Origin: Clostridiales bacterium
GTDB taxonomy: Bacteria > Bacillota > Clostridia > Lachnospirales > Lachnospiraceae
Length of the DNA: 40,474 bases
NCBI GenBank assembly: GCA_012518885.1
Contig: JAAYRG010000131.1
Span: 1 to 40,474 of the forward strand
Reading direction: 5' to 3'
A program made the translations under genes and the position numbers. The notes beneath the pieces are model-generated. The model worked only from the letters and a program-made list of their open reading frames with translations, made no database searches and was not told the DNA's origin. The first letter of the stretch is position 1; each line of letters begins with the position of its first letter. Below are positions 1-9,543 of this stretch, one piece after another.

Positions 1-1761
1 AGCCTTTACCTTGTTAAGCCTAGTTCTTTCTATATCTCCAACAACAAGTTGGTCAAGACCTGGTGGTATTACCCCAACCTTAGCTTCCAGGAATCCAGCT
101 TCTAGGATTTCTATGTATTCTTCAAGTTGTAGCTTTTCATTACCTAGCAACTCTACTAACTTTTCAAATAAGTCTATTACTATTCCATATATTTGCTCAT
201 ATTCTTTGGCTGTAGAAAACATATTCTTAGCTTCAAAATCTTGTTTATACTTTTCTAATTTTTCCGCTATATTAAGTTTCACTATATGATCATAAATAGT
301 AATTGTATAGTCCCTTACTGTCTTTTCCCTATCCTTTAAAATCTTAGAAATAGGAGTAAAGAAGTCTACTAACTCTTCTCTTATTTCATTTATTCTTGTT
401 AACTCACCTTCAACTTGACCCCTATATGTTTTCTTCCATTCCTTTTCCCACCTAGACTTGCCTCTTATTCCAAGTGCAATTATATAGTTCTCTAGAATGT
501 CTAAATCATCATTGCTATAGTCTGTTAAACCACATCTTAAAAACCTAAATACACTTTCATAATCAAAGTCATTTTTTACAATATCAAGCATAGACCGAAT
601 CATTTCAACAAAGGGGTTGTTTAATAACTCCCTCTTATGGTCAATAAAAACCGGAATATTAGCTCTTTCAAACTCTCTCTCTAATATATTACAGTACTGG
701 CCTATGTCTCCAGTTATAATCGCTATATCTTGATACCTATAACCCTCATCCCTTACTAATCTTTGGGTCTCACGTACAACATAACTAACTTCAGCCTTTG
801 CATCTTCTGCAACATGTATACGAACCTGGTCCTGGTCCTTCTTGTATGATTTATAGGGATACCTAAATAAGTTTCTCTCTAAAAAGGCTAAGGCCTTATT
901 GTCCCTAAACCTAATTACTTCACCCTTATTAGCCATATCTGGATAAATAGGCTTATCAATTTTTATATTATTTTCTTCTGCTATTTTGTATAAGTTATGG
1001 ATTGTCTTTTTACTTAGATGGAATAGCTCAAATTCTTCCCCTAGACTAGTAATATCTTCTCTCTCATCAATAGTAACTGTGACTATAACCTTTTTTGCAA
1101 GCTTCATTAAAAGACCAAGTAACTTATACTGGGCCGGCGTAAAACCTGTGAAACCATCAAAAGCAATTACACTGGTCTTTATTAAGTCTGACTTACTAAT
1201 AACATCACACAAGACATCAAGTATCTCTTCTTGAGTAATGTATTTCTCTTCTAGGTATTCCCTAAAACCATTATAAATGACACTGATGTCATGAAGCTTG
1301 TTATAAAGCATAGGCCTTGCCTCCAAGTCTCTACCTATTCTTTCCAAATCATCCTTGGTCACACTATATTGGAATAACTCAGATATTAAAGATTTTAACT
1401 CACTTACAAAGCCTATTTTTTTAGCCTCTCTACCAAAGAATTTTAAATCATCCTTACTTTGGGCAAGAACCTTTCTTAGTATCATACTCTTACCTGTATC
1501 TTCTAATACAGGCCTGTTATTACCACCAGTTTCTTCAAAAACTCGGTGGGCAAGACGTAAAAAACTCAATATATCTATATTCATAGTCCCATTATAAGGA
1601 TGCTTTGTGACTATTTCTTTTTGAGTTTGCAAGGTAAATTGTTCAGGAACAACAATCAAATAATTAACATCCTTATGACTAATAGATTTATCAATTATTT
1701 CCTTATATAGTTTATGTGATTTTCCAGAACCACTGCTACCTAGAATAAGTTGTAGAGACAT
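1..1761 (-). CDS. addB: ATP-dependent helicase/deoxyribonuclease subunit B (AddB), partial; C-terminal part lies outside the window
   Basis: Minus-strand frame open from ATG at 1761 to the window edge (not in the ORF track because it runs off the end). N-terminus MSLQLILGSSGSGKSHKLYKEIID...YLIVVPEQFTLQTQKE is AddB-like (P-loop and VPEQFTLQTQ motif); the window edge encodes ..PPGLDQLVVGDIERTRLNKVKA, also AddB-like. Confidence 0.9.
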   Translation of the reverse strand, partial: MSLQLILGSSGSGKSHKLYKEIIDKSISHKDVNYLIVVPEQFTLQTQKEIVTKHPYNGTMNIDILSFLRLAHRVFEETGGNNRPVLEDTGKSMILRKVLAQSKDDLKFFGREAKKIGFVSELKSLISELFQYSVTKDDLERIGRDLEARPMLYNKLHDISVIYNGFREYLEEKYITQEEILDVLCDVISKSDLIKTSVIAFDGFTGFTPAQYKLLGLLMKLAKKVIVTVTIDEREDITSLGEEFELFHLSKKTIHNLYKIAEENNIKIDKPIYPDMANKGEVIRFRDNKALAFLERNLFRYPYKSYKKDQDQVRIHVAEDAKAEVSYVVRETQRLVRDEGYRYQDIAIITGDIGQYCNILEREFERANIPVFIDHKRELLNNPFVEMIRSMLDIVKNDFDYESVFRFLRCGLTDYSNDDLDILENYIIALGIRGKSRWEKEWKKTYRGQVEGELTRINEIREELVDFFTPISKILKDREKTVRDYTITIYDHIVKLNIAEKLEKYKQDFEAKNMFSTAKEYEQIYGIVIDLFEKLVELLGNEKLQLEEYIEILEAGFLEAKVGVIPPGLDQLVVGDIERTRLNKVKA

Positions 1762-1937
1762 AAGACCCCCCCTTAGATATATTTTATAATTATATAATCC
1801 TATTAAGGATTTTATTCAATTTTATCATATTTGTAAGTTTCTACTAATAATATATATAAAGTATTTTTATGCAAATGTCTATTCATATTTGCCATATTGC
1901 ATAGTTAGGATTGAATAGAAAGGCAAGGTGATAAAAG

Positions 1938-2381
1938 TTGTCAAATCCAAAAATCGTAGTAGTACAATTGAAAGAAATAATATACACAGTCATTTTTGCC
2001 GCACTTGGAATACTACTAATTATTCTTCTAGTTGCTATGTTCCTTAATAAAGATAGGGATTCTAGCCTTAGCAAAGAAGAAGCATTATACATACCAGGTA
2101 AGTACTCGGCTGCCCTTATATTAAACAACAATGCACTTAATTTAGAAGTCGTAGTTGACAAAAACCACATTAATTCTGTGGAAATAGTTAATATTGATGA
2201 AGCTACTACCACTATGTATCCTTTAATTCAGCCTTCGCTAGAATTAATTACAAAGCAATTATACGATGGAGTGGCTATTGAAGATGTGAAACTCTCGGAA
2301 AATGGCCAGTATACTCAAACCATTATGTTAGATACAATTAAGATTGCCCTTGAAAAGGCAAAAGTAAAATCTCCTGATTAA
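1938..2381 (+). CDS. Hypothetical protein with one N-terminal transmembrane segment (TTG start)
   Basis: 147 aa ORF, hydrophobic segment IIYTVIFAALGILLIILLVAMFL followed by a soluble domain; upstream purine-rich RBS aaaggcaaggtg. No confident family. Confidence 0.7.
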   Translation: MSNPKIVVVQLKEIIYTVIFAALGILLIILLVAMFLNKDRDSSLSKEEALYIPGKYSAALILNNNALNLEVVVDKNHINSVEIVNIDEATTTMYPLIQPSLELITKQLYDGVAIEDVKLSENGQYTQTIMLDTIKIALEKAKVKSPD

Positions 2382-2472
2382 TAGACTTTCTACAATCAAA
2401 GAAGCATAAAGATAAGAAAAATACAAACCAAATGTCTACATATTTAAAATAGTACAATAAAAAGTCCTCTTA

Positions 2473-2551
2473 TTGTCATTCTAAGCAAAGAGAAAAATCT
2501 TCTACTGGAATAGAAGAATAATAAAAGTTTCTCCTAAACTTAGAATGACAA
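2473..2551. repeat. Palindromic intergenic repeat (MITE-like or BIME-like), 79 bp
   Basis: Perfect 13-bp terminal inverted repeat TTGTCATTCTAAG (2473-2485) / CTTAGAATGACAA (2539-2551), with inner hairpin CTTCTA-ctggaa-TAGAAG; lies between convergent genes. Confidence 0.65.
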
Positions 2552-2623
2552 GAATGGACTAAATTGAAATTATAAATCCTAAGTCTATTCTTAACCTTAC
2601 ATTTCTTATAAGTTTAAAATCTC

Positions 2624-4564
2624 CTATAGGCAATGCTTTATCTTATCAAGTTCTTCTAACCAAGCTGTTCCACTAGCATCACTTGGCATAGACAAATCAG
2701 ACCTTGGGGATACACAAACGCTTCCTACCTTTGGTCCATCTGGTAAACAAGAACGTTTAAACTGCTGAGAAAAGAAACGGTAATAAAAGCTTCTTAGCCA
2801 TTTATAAATAATCTCTTTATCATACTTATTCGCAAATGCATGTGTTGCTAAATAGAATATTTTTGAAGGAAGAAATCCATATCTTAGGGCATAGTAGATG
2901 AAGAAGTCATGTAATTCATATGGACCTACAACATCCTCAGTCTTTTGAGCTATCTCTCCATTAACAGGAGGAAGTAGTTCTGGACTTACCGGTGTATCTA
3001 ATATATCATATAGAACCTTCTGCAGTTCTTTATTATCCGTATTATCTCCTGTATATTGTATCAAGTATCTTACTAGAGTCTTTGGCACAGAGCCATTGAC
3101 TGCATACATTGACATATGGTCTCCATTATAAGTAGCCCAGCCAAGGGCTAGTTCAGATAAATCTCCTGTACCAATCACGATGCCACCTACTTGGTTACTA
3201 ATATCCATTAATACTTGGGTTCTTTCTCTTGCTTGGGCATTTTCATAGGTTACATCATGATTATTTATGTCATGGCCAATATCCTTAAAATGCTGGATTA
3301 CTGCATCCTGTATTGGCACTTCTCTTAGTGATGCCCCAATATATTCTGCAAGTTTTAACGCATTTTCATAGGTCCTGTCAGTTGTACCAAAGCATGGCAT
3401 TGTAACACATACTATTCCTTTTGGATCTAAATTCATTAAGTCAAAAGCCTTCTTGGTTACAATTAAGGCTAGGGTAGAGTCAAGACCACCAGATAGGCCT
3501 ATCACAACCTTACTTACCTTAATATGTTCTAATCTCTTCTTTAAACCTAGGGCTTGAATACTTAATATTTCTTTACACCTGTCATTTCTATCCTCACTAT
3601 TATCTGGTATAAAGGGTGAAGGACTTATATATCTTGTTAAGTCTACTTGTCTGTCCTTGTCCATATAAGAAAAGTCAAGTATCAAATAGTCATCGTCAAG
3701 GGGATTACTACAAGCCTGTCTAAAAATAGAACTTTTATTTCTTTCATTATGAAGTTTCTCAATATCTATTTCCGACACCATAATTTCATCAGGGTTTGAG
3801 ATATCATCTGCTAAGACCTTGCCGTTTTCTGCAATGAGGTTATGGCCAGTGAATACTGCATCTGTAGTGGACTCTCCATCACCTGCATCAGCTTGTATAT
3901 AGCCACATATTAGTTTTTTAGATTGAAGGCTTACAAGGTCTCTTCTAAACTTTGTCATGCCAACTATTCTTGGACTTGCAGAAGGATTAAGTAACAAGGT
4001 TGCCCCCCTTAGGCTATGGTTAACACTAGGGCTTATAGGTGACCATAGGTCTTGTCCAATTTCTACTCCAACTACTAGTTTAGAAAGGTTATTACATCTT
4101 ATAAGTATATTAGTACCAAATGGTACCTCATAGTCATTAATGATTATTAACTCAGGCTTCTTGTTACCAGGGTTAAAATATCTGCTCTCATTTACATCAA
4201 TCTGATTTAAAATAGTATCCTTTGGAATAATAGCAAGTATCCTACCATTTTGAATCACTGCTGCAACATTATAGAGTTTATAGTCTTTTAAAAAGGGTAG
4301 GCCTACAACAACTAAAATGTCCGTTCCTTTGGTGTAATCCACAATCTTAAGTAGACCTTCTCTTGCACTATCAATTAATATATCTTGAAAAAATAAATCA
4401 TTACAAGTATAGCCTGTTAGACAAAGTTCTGGAAAAACCAGTATCTCCACTTGTTTTAAAATTGCACCTTCTATCAAACTAATAATCTTCTCACTATTAT
4501 GGCTACAGTTAGCTACTTCTATCTTTGGTGTTGCAACACCTACCTTAATAAAGCCATATTTCAT
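2624..4564 (-). CDS. nadE: Glutamine-dependent NAD(+) synthetase
   Basis: 646 aa; N-terminal nitrilase-type glutaminase domain (VFPELCLTGYTCNDL), C-terminal synthetase SGGLDSTLAL P-loop motif and GTGDLSELALGWATYNGDHMSMYAVNGSVPKT. Confidence 0.95.
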   Translation of the reverse strand: MKYGFIKVGVATPKIEVANCSHNSEKIISLIEGAILKQVEILVFPELCLTGYTCNDLFFQDILIDSAREGLLKIVDYTKGTDILVVVGLPFLKDYKLYNVAAVIQNGRILAIIPKDTILNQIDVNESRYFNPGNKKPELIIINDYEVPFGTNILIRCNNLSKLVVGVEIGQDLWSPISPSVNHSLRGATLLLNPSASPRIVGMTKFRRDLVSLQSKKLICGYIQADAGDGESTTDAVFTGHNLIAENGKVLADDISNPDEIMVSEIDIEKLHNERNKSSIFRQACSNPLDDDYLILDFSYMDKDRQVDLTRYISPSPFIPDNSEDRNDRCKEILSIQALGLKKRLEHIKVSKVVIGLSGGLDSTLALIVTKKAFDLMNLDPKGIVCVTMPCFGTTDRTYENALKLAEYIGASLREVPIQDAVIQHFKDIGHDINNHDVTYENAQARERTQVLMDISNQVGGIVIGTGDLSELALGWATYNGDHMSMYAVNGSVPKTLVRYLIQYTGDNTDNKELQKVLYDILDTPVSPELLPPVNGEIAQKTEDVVGPYELHDFFIYYALRYGFLPSKIFYLATHAFANKYDKEIIYKWLRSFYYRFFSQQFKRSCLPDGPKVGSVCVSPRSDLSMPSDASGTAWLEELDKIKHCL

Positions 4565-4605
4565 TAAGACCCCTTCTTTCTCTAAAAGATGTATATATAC
4601 AAAGA

Positions 4606-4626
4606 AAGGCAGCTATTAAGCTGCCT
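4606..4626 (-). terminator. Intrinsic terminator downstream of the 6S-like RNA
   Basis: On minus strand AGGCAGCT-TAAT-AGCTGCCT followed by TTCTTTG. Confidence 0.7.
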
Positions 4627-4635
4627 CTTATCATT

Positions 4636-4829
4636 TGTAGTAAAACCCCAAAATGCCGGTTCCTGCATTTTGATTCCTAGCAGAGCTAGGTGGGATTCCG
4701 CATATAAGTCTCTACCTTCCGCTCAAAAGGCGGCCTGACATCCACTTATAGATTAGGATTCCCATGTATATGGTGTAGGTTCAAAATAACAGGAGTGTCG
4801 TACATCTCAGGAAATTTTCTTTTGTTTGT
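4636..4829 (-). ncRNA. ssrS: 6S RNA (SsrS)-like
   Basis: Minus strand: closing stem CCTGttATTTTG / CAAAATgCAGG; internal bubble; upper stem GGGAaTCC / GGAaTCCC, then ATAAGT / ACTTAT and a CCGC..GCGG apical hairpin; small hairpin CCTAGC-TCT-GCTAGG on the 3' side of the bubble. This matches the overall 6S RNA architecture. Ends are approximate. Confidence 0.75.
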
Positions 4830-4835
4830 ATTCTT

Positions 4836-4864
4836 ATTATAACTCATTATATTCAATTATTCAA
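4836..4864 (-). promoter_or_regulatory. Sigma70-type promoter for the 6S-like RNA
   Basis: Minus strand TTGAAT (4864-4859) - 17 nt - TATAAT (4841-4836), placing a start just upstream of the structured RNA. Confidence 0.65.
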
Positions 4865-5026
4865 GATAATATGACAAAAAATGCGACTTGGAAACAATTA
4901 CATAAATTTACGTTTCATGCTGAAGTCTTTCTTAAAGACTCTTTTTATAGTATTCTATGCAGGATAGGGCTTATCCTATTAATTTTTTTCATAGTATAAT
5001 CCCCTAAACTACACCTGCACACTAAT

Positions 5027-6580
5027 CTAGTGTTTAAAATGTCTCATGCCTGTAAATACCATAGCTATTCCATACTCATCACATTTTTTTATGGAGTCTT
5101 CATCCCTTATAGAGCCACCTGGTTGAATAATAGCTCTAATCCCAGCTTCATGAGCCGCTTCAACACAGTCATCAAATGGGAAGAAGGCATCAGATGCAAG
5201 AACTGCTCCCTTAGTAACATCTTCACCAATTAATTCCCTAGCATGATCAATGCTTTGCTTAGTAGCCCAAACCCTATTTACCTGACCAGGCCCAATACCT
5301 ATAGTTTGCTTGTCCTTAGCTAATGCAATTCCATTGGACTTTACAAACTTAACAATCTTCCATGCAAATAAAAGGTCTTCCATTTCATCTTTAGTTGGCT
5401 CTCTTTTTGTAACAACCTTTAAGTTGTCTTCTTCCAATAGCTTTGAGTCAATAGTTTGTACTATTAAGCCTCCATTAACCTTCTTTAAATCGTATGCCTC
5501 TTCACTTTGTGGTGTTTTTATATCTTCTAGAAGGAGTATTCTAAGGTTTTTCTTTGTTTGTAATAATTCTAAAGCCTCTTGGTCATAAGAAGGAATAACA
5601 AGAACTTCTAAGAAAACTGACTTCATCTGCTCTGCCAGTTCTAGGGTTAACTTTTCATTTATAGCTACAATTCCACCAAAAATGGATATTTTATCAGCTT
5701 CATAAGCCTTATTCCACGCTTCTAAGATATCTTTACCACTTCCAACCCCACAAGGATTACCATGCTTACTTGCAACAACAGTTGGCTCATCAAACTCTTT
5801 TAGTAATTCTAGGGCTCCATTAGTATCATTAATATTATTAAAAGATAATTCCTTTCCATTAAGTTGCTTAGCATTAGCTAGAGAGCCCTTTAATTTTCCA
5901 ACTTCTCTATAGAAGGCAGCCCTTTGATGTGGGTTTTCACCATATCTCATGTCTTGAACCTTCTCATATGTCATGGTTAAAGTATCTGGAAAACTATAGT
6001 CTTTTCTTTCTTTTCTAATATAGTCTGCAATTAGGGTGTCATAATTAGATGTATGAAGAAAGACCTTTTGCATTAAATAAAACTTAGTATCTAAGCTTAC
6101 ACTACCACTTTCTCTTAGTTCTTTTAAAACAATTTCATAATCACTAGGGTCAACTATTACAGCAACATCTTGGTAGTTCTTAGCTGCTGCCCTAAGCATT
6201 GTAGGTCCCCCAATATCAATATTCTCAACCACTTCATCCCAAGTAACATCATCCTTTAATATAGTTTCTTTAAAAGGATATAAGTTAACTATAACAAAAT
6301 CAATTGTGTCAATATTCAAATCCTTAAGTTGTTCCATGTGATCCTTGTTGTCTCTTTTTGCTAAAAGTCCAGCATGAACAACAGGGTGAAGTGTCTTAAC
6401 CCTTCCATCAAGACATTCTGGAAACTTTGTAATTTCTGAAACTTCAGTAGCCGCTACACCTTCATCCTTTAATTTCTTATAGGTACCACCTGTTGAAATA
6501 ATTTCAATTCCTAATTGGGTAAGTTCCTTAGCAAATGAAACTATACCTGTCTTATCAGATACACTAATTAATGCTCTCAT
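5027..6580 (-). CDS. purH: Bifunctional AICAR formyltransferase/IMP cyclohydrolase
   Basis: 517 aa; [85 protein letters not shown] motifs. Confidence 0.97.
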   Translation of the reverse strand: MRALISVSDKTGIVSFAKELTQLGIEIISTGGTYKKLKDEGVAATEVSEITKFPECLDGRVKTLHPVVHAGLLAKRDNKDHMEQLKDLNIDTIDFVIVNLYPFKETILKDDVTWDEVVENIDIGGPTMLRAAAKNYQDVAVIVDPSDYEIVLKELRESGSVSLDTKFYLMQKVFLHTSNYDTLIADYIRKERKDYSFPDTLTMTYEKVQDMRYGENPHQRAAFYREVGKLKGSLANAKQLNGKELSFNNINDTNGALELLKEFDEPTVVASKHGNPCGVGSGKDILEAWNKAYEADKISIFGGIVAINEKLTLELAEQMKSVFLEVLVIPSYDQEALELLQTKKNLRILLLEDIKTPQSEEAYDLKKVNGGLIVQTIDSKLLEEDNLKVVTKREPTKDEMEDLLFAWKIVKFVKSNGIALAKDKQTIGIGPGQVNRVWATKQSIDHARELIGEDVTKGAVLASDAFFPFDDCVEAAHEAGIRAIIQPGGSIRDEDSIKKCDEYGIAMVFTGMRHFKH

Positions 6581-6670
6581 TATTTCCTCCTTATTTTGAA
6601 AAAGACCTAAAACATATATTTACTTGATAGTAACAAATATGGGATTCTAATAATAAGTATTTAAAGACAC

Positions 6671-6720
6671 AAAAAAAGGGTAACATTAGCGTGTCTTAAG
6701 TAAGATCCCAATGTTGCCCA
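6671..6720 (-). terminator. Intrinsic terminator forming the ZTP riboswitch expression platform
   Basis: Minus strand GGGcAACATT ... AATGTTaCCC followed by TTTTTTT; the 5' arm GGGC overlaps the conserved 3' end of the aptamer. Confidence 0.75.
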
Positions 6721-6826
6721 GGCGGTCGGCTAATATAAATAAAAACATCCTTTGATGTTAAATTATAATCATATAATAATTGTACTCCCTATAGGTTGAT
6801 TCCTATTAATCCGCCAGTCGTACATT
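6714..6826 (-). promoter_or_regulatory. ZTP riboswitch (pfl RNA) controlling purH
   Basis: Minus strand ATGTACGACTGGCGGATTAATAGGAATCAACCTATAGGGAGTAC ... GCCGACCGCCTGGGC: conserved GACTGGCGGA / GGGAG / CCGACCGCCTGGGC core of the pfl motif, immediately upstream of purH. Confidence 0.9.
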
Positions 6827-7020
6827 TTTATTTTACTTTATATGATTTGAAATTTCAATAATAAAAATAATATCCTTATAATATTTTATTCTTCCCCTTA
6901 ATTTATATATAATTCTTAACTAGTAATATTGTATGGTTTACCTTTCTCTAGTATAATAAACTTGTTTTCTAGCTTTATGTCTACCTATATTGTAGATAAA
7001 TATATTACTATGGAGGAAAA

Positions 7021-7671
7021 ATGAAAAATAGAAATCTTAGCAAGAATTTTAAACTAACTGATATTTTAATAGGTATTATCTTTACCTTCCTAGTCCTATC
7101 AATAGGGGTAATATTTACAGTAAACTTTAGGCCCTTATACTATTTTGATATAGACTACCTAAATATTGCAGAAAGTTCAGGGTATGATAAGGAACTAATT
7201 AAGATAAACTATGATGTTTTGATAGAATACAACTCCCCCTTTTATGAAGGTGAACTAGAACTTCCAGACCTACCATCTTCACCTTATGGATTACAACATT
7301 TTGAAGAGGTAAAAGCTATCTTTATAGCCTTTTATTACATTGCCATAGTTTGTATTATTGCTTGTTCCCTAATAATATTTTATAAGAAAAAGCAAAAGGA
7401 TAATAGCTACCTATTAGTGTCATCTATTACTGTAGTTGTACTTCCTCTACTAGTAGCCTTGTTTGCTGCTATTGATTTTGATAAAACTTTCGTGATATTT
7501 CATAAGATCTTTTTTAGGAATGATTATTGGATTTTCGACCCCAAGTTAGATCCAGTAATTAATATTCTACCCCAAACCTTCTTCCTCCATGCCCTAATAT
7601 TAATAATAATAGTATTGTTCCTAGGAAGTATAAGCCTATATACTGCTTATAAATTATCTAAGAAGAAGTAA
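7021..7671 (+). CDS. DUF1461/TIGR01906-like integral membrane protein
   Basis: 216 aa, about 5 hydrophobic segments; YFDIDYLNIAE...Y..LIEYNSP and LPSSPYGLQHFEEVKAIF match my recollection of this family; RBS ggagg. Confidence 0.75.
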   Translation: MKNRNLSKNFKLTDILIGIIFTFLVLSIGVIFTVNFRPLYYFDIDYLNIAESSGYDKELIKINYDVLIEYNSPFYEGELELPDLPSSPYGLQHFEEVKAIFIAFYYIAIVCIIACSLIIFYKKKQKDNSYLLVSSITVVVLPLLVALFAAIDFDKTFVIFHKIFFRNDYWIFDPKLDPVINILPQTFFLHALILIIIVLFLGSISLYTAYKLSKKK

Positions 7672-7684
7672 AACTCGATAATTT

Positions 7685-7734
7685 AAAAAGGTTTGTAAAC
7701 AGATTTATTCTACTCACTGTTTACAAACCTTTTT
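7685..7734. terminator. Bidirectional intrinsic terminator between convergent genes
   Basis: AAAAAGGTTTGTAAACAG (7685-7702) / CTGTTTACAAACCTTTTT (7717-7734), perfect 18-bp inverted repeat with T/A flanks. Confidence 0.9.
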
Positions 7735-7775
7735 TAAAATAAAATTAACCTAACCTGTATCTTTATAATATATCT

Positions 7776-9530
7776 CTAACGAGGCCTTTCGGCCTTATAG
7801 GGCAAGGTAATCTTAAACTCTGTCCCCTTGCTAACCTCACTAGTTACTTCTATATTCCCATCATATAGTTGAACAATATGTTTAACAATTGATAGGCCAA
7901 GACCTGTTCCACCCATTTTTCTTGATCTTCCCTTATCAACTCTATAAAAACGTTCGAAAATTCTTGGTAGATATTCTTTTGGAATACCCACTCCAGTATC
8001 TCTTACAATTATTATAAGATTTTGGTCTACTTCATTACATTTTACTGTAATGGTACCCTCTTCCGTATATTTTATAGCATTATCTATTAGATTAATAAAT
8101 AATTCCTTTAATCGGTCCGGATTAATGTAAAATGGCCTTATATATGGTTGAACTTCAAAAATCAACTCAACCTCTTCAGGTAACTTAGACTCTAATAGTT
8201 CGATAGCATCACTAGCAATTTTATTTACATTGCATAAAACAGCTTCTCTATCGATTTTAGATTCAATTTCAGATAGTAGCAAAATATCCTCAATTAATCT
8301 ATATAGACGTTCTACTTCAATATCTATAATATCTAAGAACTTGTTAGCCACTGCCTTATCTTCTACATTACCATATTTTAGGGTATCAATAAATCCTTTT
8401 ATTGAGGTTAGTGGTGTCTTTAGTTCATGGGTAACATTAGAAACAAAATCTGTCCTAACATTCTCTAACTTCTTAATTTGGGTAATGTCTTCGATTATTA
8501 ATAAAACACCAAATAATTCTTTACTATCTGTCACTAAGGGAGTTCCTGTTACCGAAATAGTCTGGTTCTTTTTAGGTCCCTTACCTTCTAGTTTTACCTT
8601 TTCATTCTTTTCTCTAACCAAATCTATTACATCGTATATAGTAATATTTCTAACTATACTATAGATGGATGCACCCTTTATTTCATTTTCCTTTTCATCA
8701 AGCTTCATAATCTCAACAAATGAATTGTTATAGAATAAGATCTCATATTCATCATTTAATGCAATTACACCACCTGCCATACTACCCAAAATAGCCTCTA
8801 GCTCTGTTTTACGTTGGGTCAGGTTATGGATTGTATCACTTAGATTACTTGACATAGTATTAAAGGATGATGCTAGTCGTAAAACATGGGAATAATCCTT
8901 TGTATTAATTTTTATATTATAGTCACCATTAGTTATATGCTCTGCTGCCTCAGTTATTTCTTCAATAGGCCTATATATTAATTCAGCAAAGAAAAAGGCC
9001 GCAAGGACAGCAATAGTAACACATACAATTATAGCTCTAATTATAGAGTAGACTATACTAGTATTAAACTCAGAGAACTCTGTATAAGGAATTGCAACCC
9101 TTACTACACCTGTAAAGTTGGTCTTTTCAACTGGTATAGCCGAATAAAAATACTCCCTTTCTAGGGTAGTAGAATACCGTACAAGGGAACTTTTTTCACC
9201 AGCAAGGGCGCTAATAACTTCTTCTCTATCACTATGGCTTTCTAACTTTCCGTGAGCGGCAGAATCAACTATCACATTACCTTGTTTATCAATGATAGTA
9301 ATGCGTACATTATACTTTTTACCAAATTCATGGACAAATAAAGAATAGTCAACTTCACTCTCTATATCCTCAAGTATAAAGGCATCGGCAATTAGGTCAG
9401 CCTGCCTTTCATATTGTTTAACATTATCTTTTTTTAGATATTCATATCCTGTATTCCAGAAAGTTGTAGCAGAAATTCCAATTGCTAATAAAATAATAAC
9501 TATATAACTTAGTAGTATCTTTTTCTGCAT
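7776..9530 (-). CDS. phoR: Phosphate regulon-type sensor histidine kinase PhoR/PnpS
   Basis: 584 aa; two TM segments, HAMP, PAS, FVSNVTHELKTPLTSIKGFIDTL H-box, N-box LIDNAIKYT, GxGLGLSIVKHIV; adjacent to response regulator and pst genes. Confidence 0.93.
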   Translation of the reverse strand: MQKKILLSYIVIILLAIGISATTFWNTGYEYLKKDNVKQYERQADLIADAFILEDIESEVDYSLFVHEFGKKYNVRITIIDKQGNVIVDSAAHGKLESHSDREEVISALAGEKSSLVRYSTTLEREYFYSAIPVEKTNFTGVVRVAIPYTEFSEFNTSIVYSIIRAIIVCVTIAVLAAFFFAELIYRPIEEITEAAEHITNGDYNIKINTKDYSHVLRLASSFNTMSSNLSDTIHNLTQRKTELEAILGSMAGGVIALNDEYEILFYNNSFVEIMKLDEKENEIKGASIYSIVRNITIYDVIDLVREKNEKVKLEGKGPKKNQTISVTGTPLVTDSKELFGVLLIIEDITQIKKLENVRTDFVSNVTHELKTPLTSIKGFIDTLKYGNVEDKAVANKFLDIIDIEVERLYRLIEDILLLSEIESKIDREAVLCNVNKIASDAIELLESKLPEEVELIFEVQPYIRPFYINPDRLKELFINLIDNAIKYTEEGTITVKCNEVDQNLIIIVRDTGVGIPKEYLPRIFERFYRVDKGRSRKMGGTGLGLSIVKHIVQLYDGNIEVTSEVSKGTEFKITLPYKAERPR

Positions 9531-9543
9531 AAACTCAACCTGC

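Noticed and set aside
11-1597. Plus-strand ORFs 11-289, 986-1234 and 1355-1597
   Set aside because: They are antisense to the long open minus-strand addB frame and have no RBS or recognisable domain.
1883-2212. 109-aa minus-strand ORF
   Set aside because: Antisense to the 147-aa plus-strand ORF, which has a better RBS and membrane-protein composition.
4606-4830. Considered the purH-nadE intergenic structure as a NAD riboswitch, tmRNA or SRP RNA
   Set aside because: It ends in a terminator before nadE, has no SRP GGAA-tetraloop/asymmetric-loop signature or tmRNA peptide frame, and its bubble-plus-3'-hairpin layout fits 6S RNA better.
8230-8664. 144-aa plus-strand ORF
   Set aside because: Antisense shadow of the phoR PAS/HisKA coding region; Ser/Ile/Thr-rich composition typical of reverse frames.
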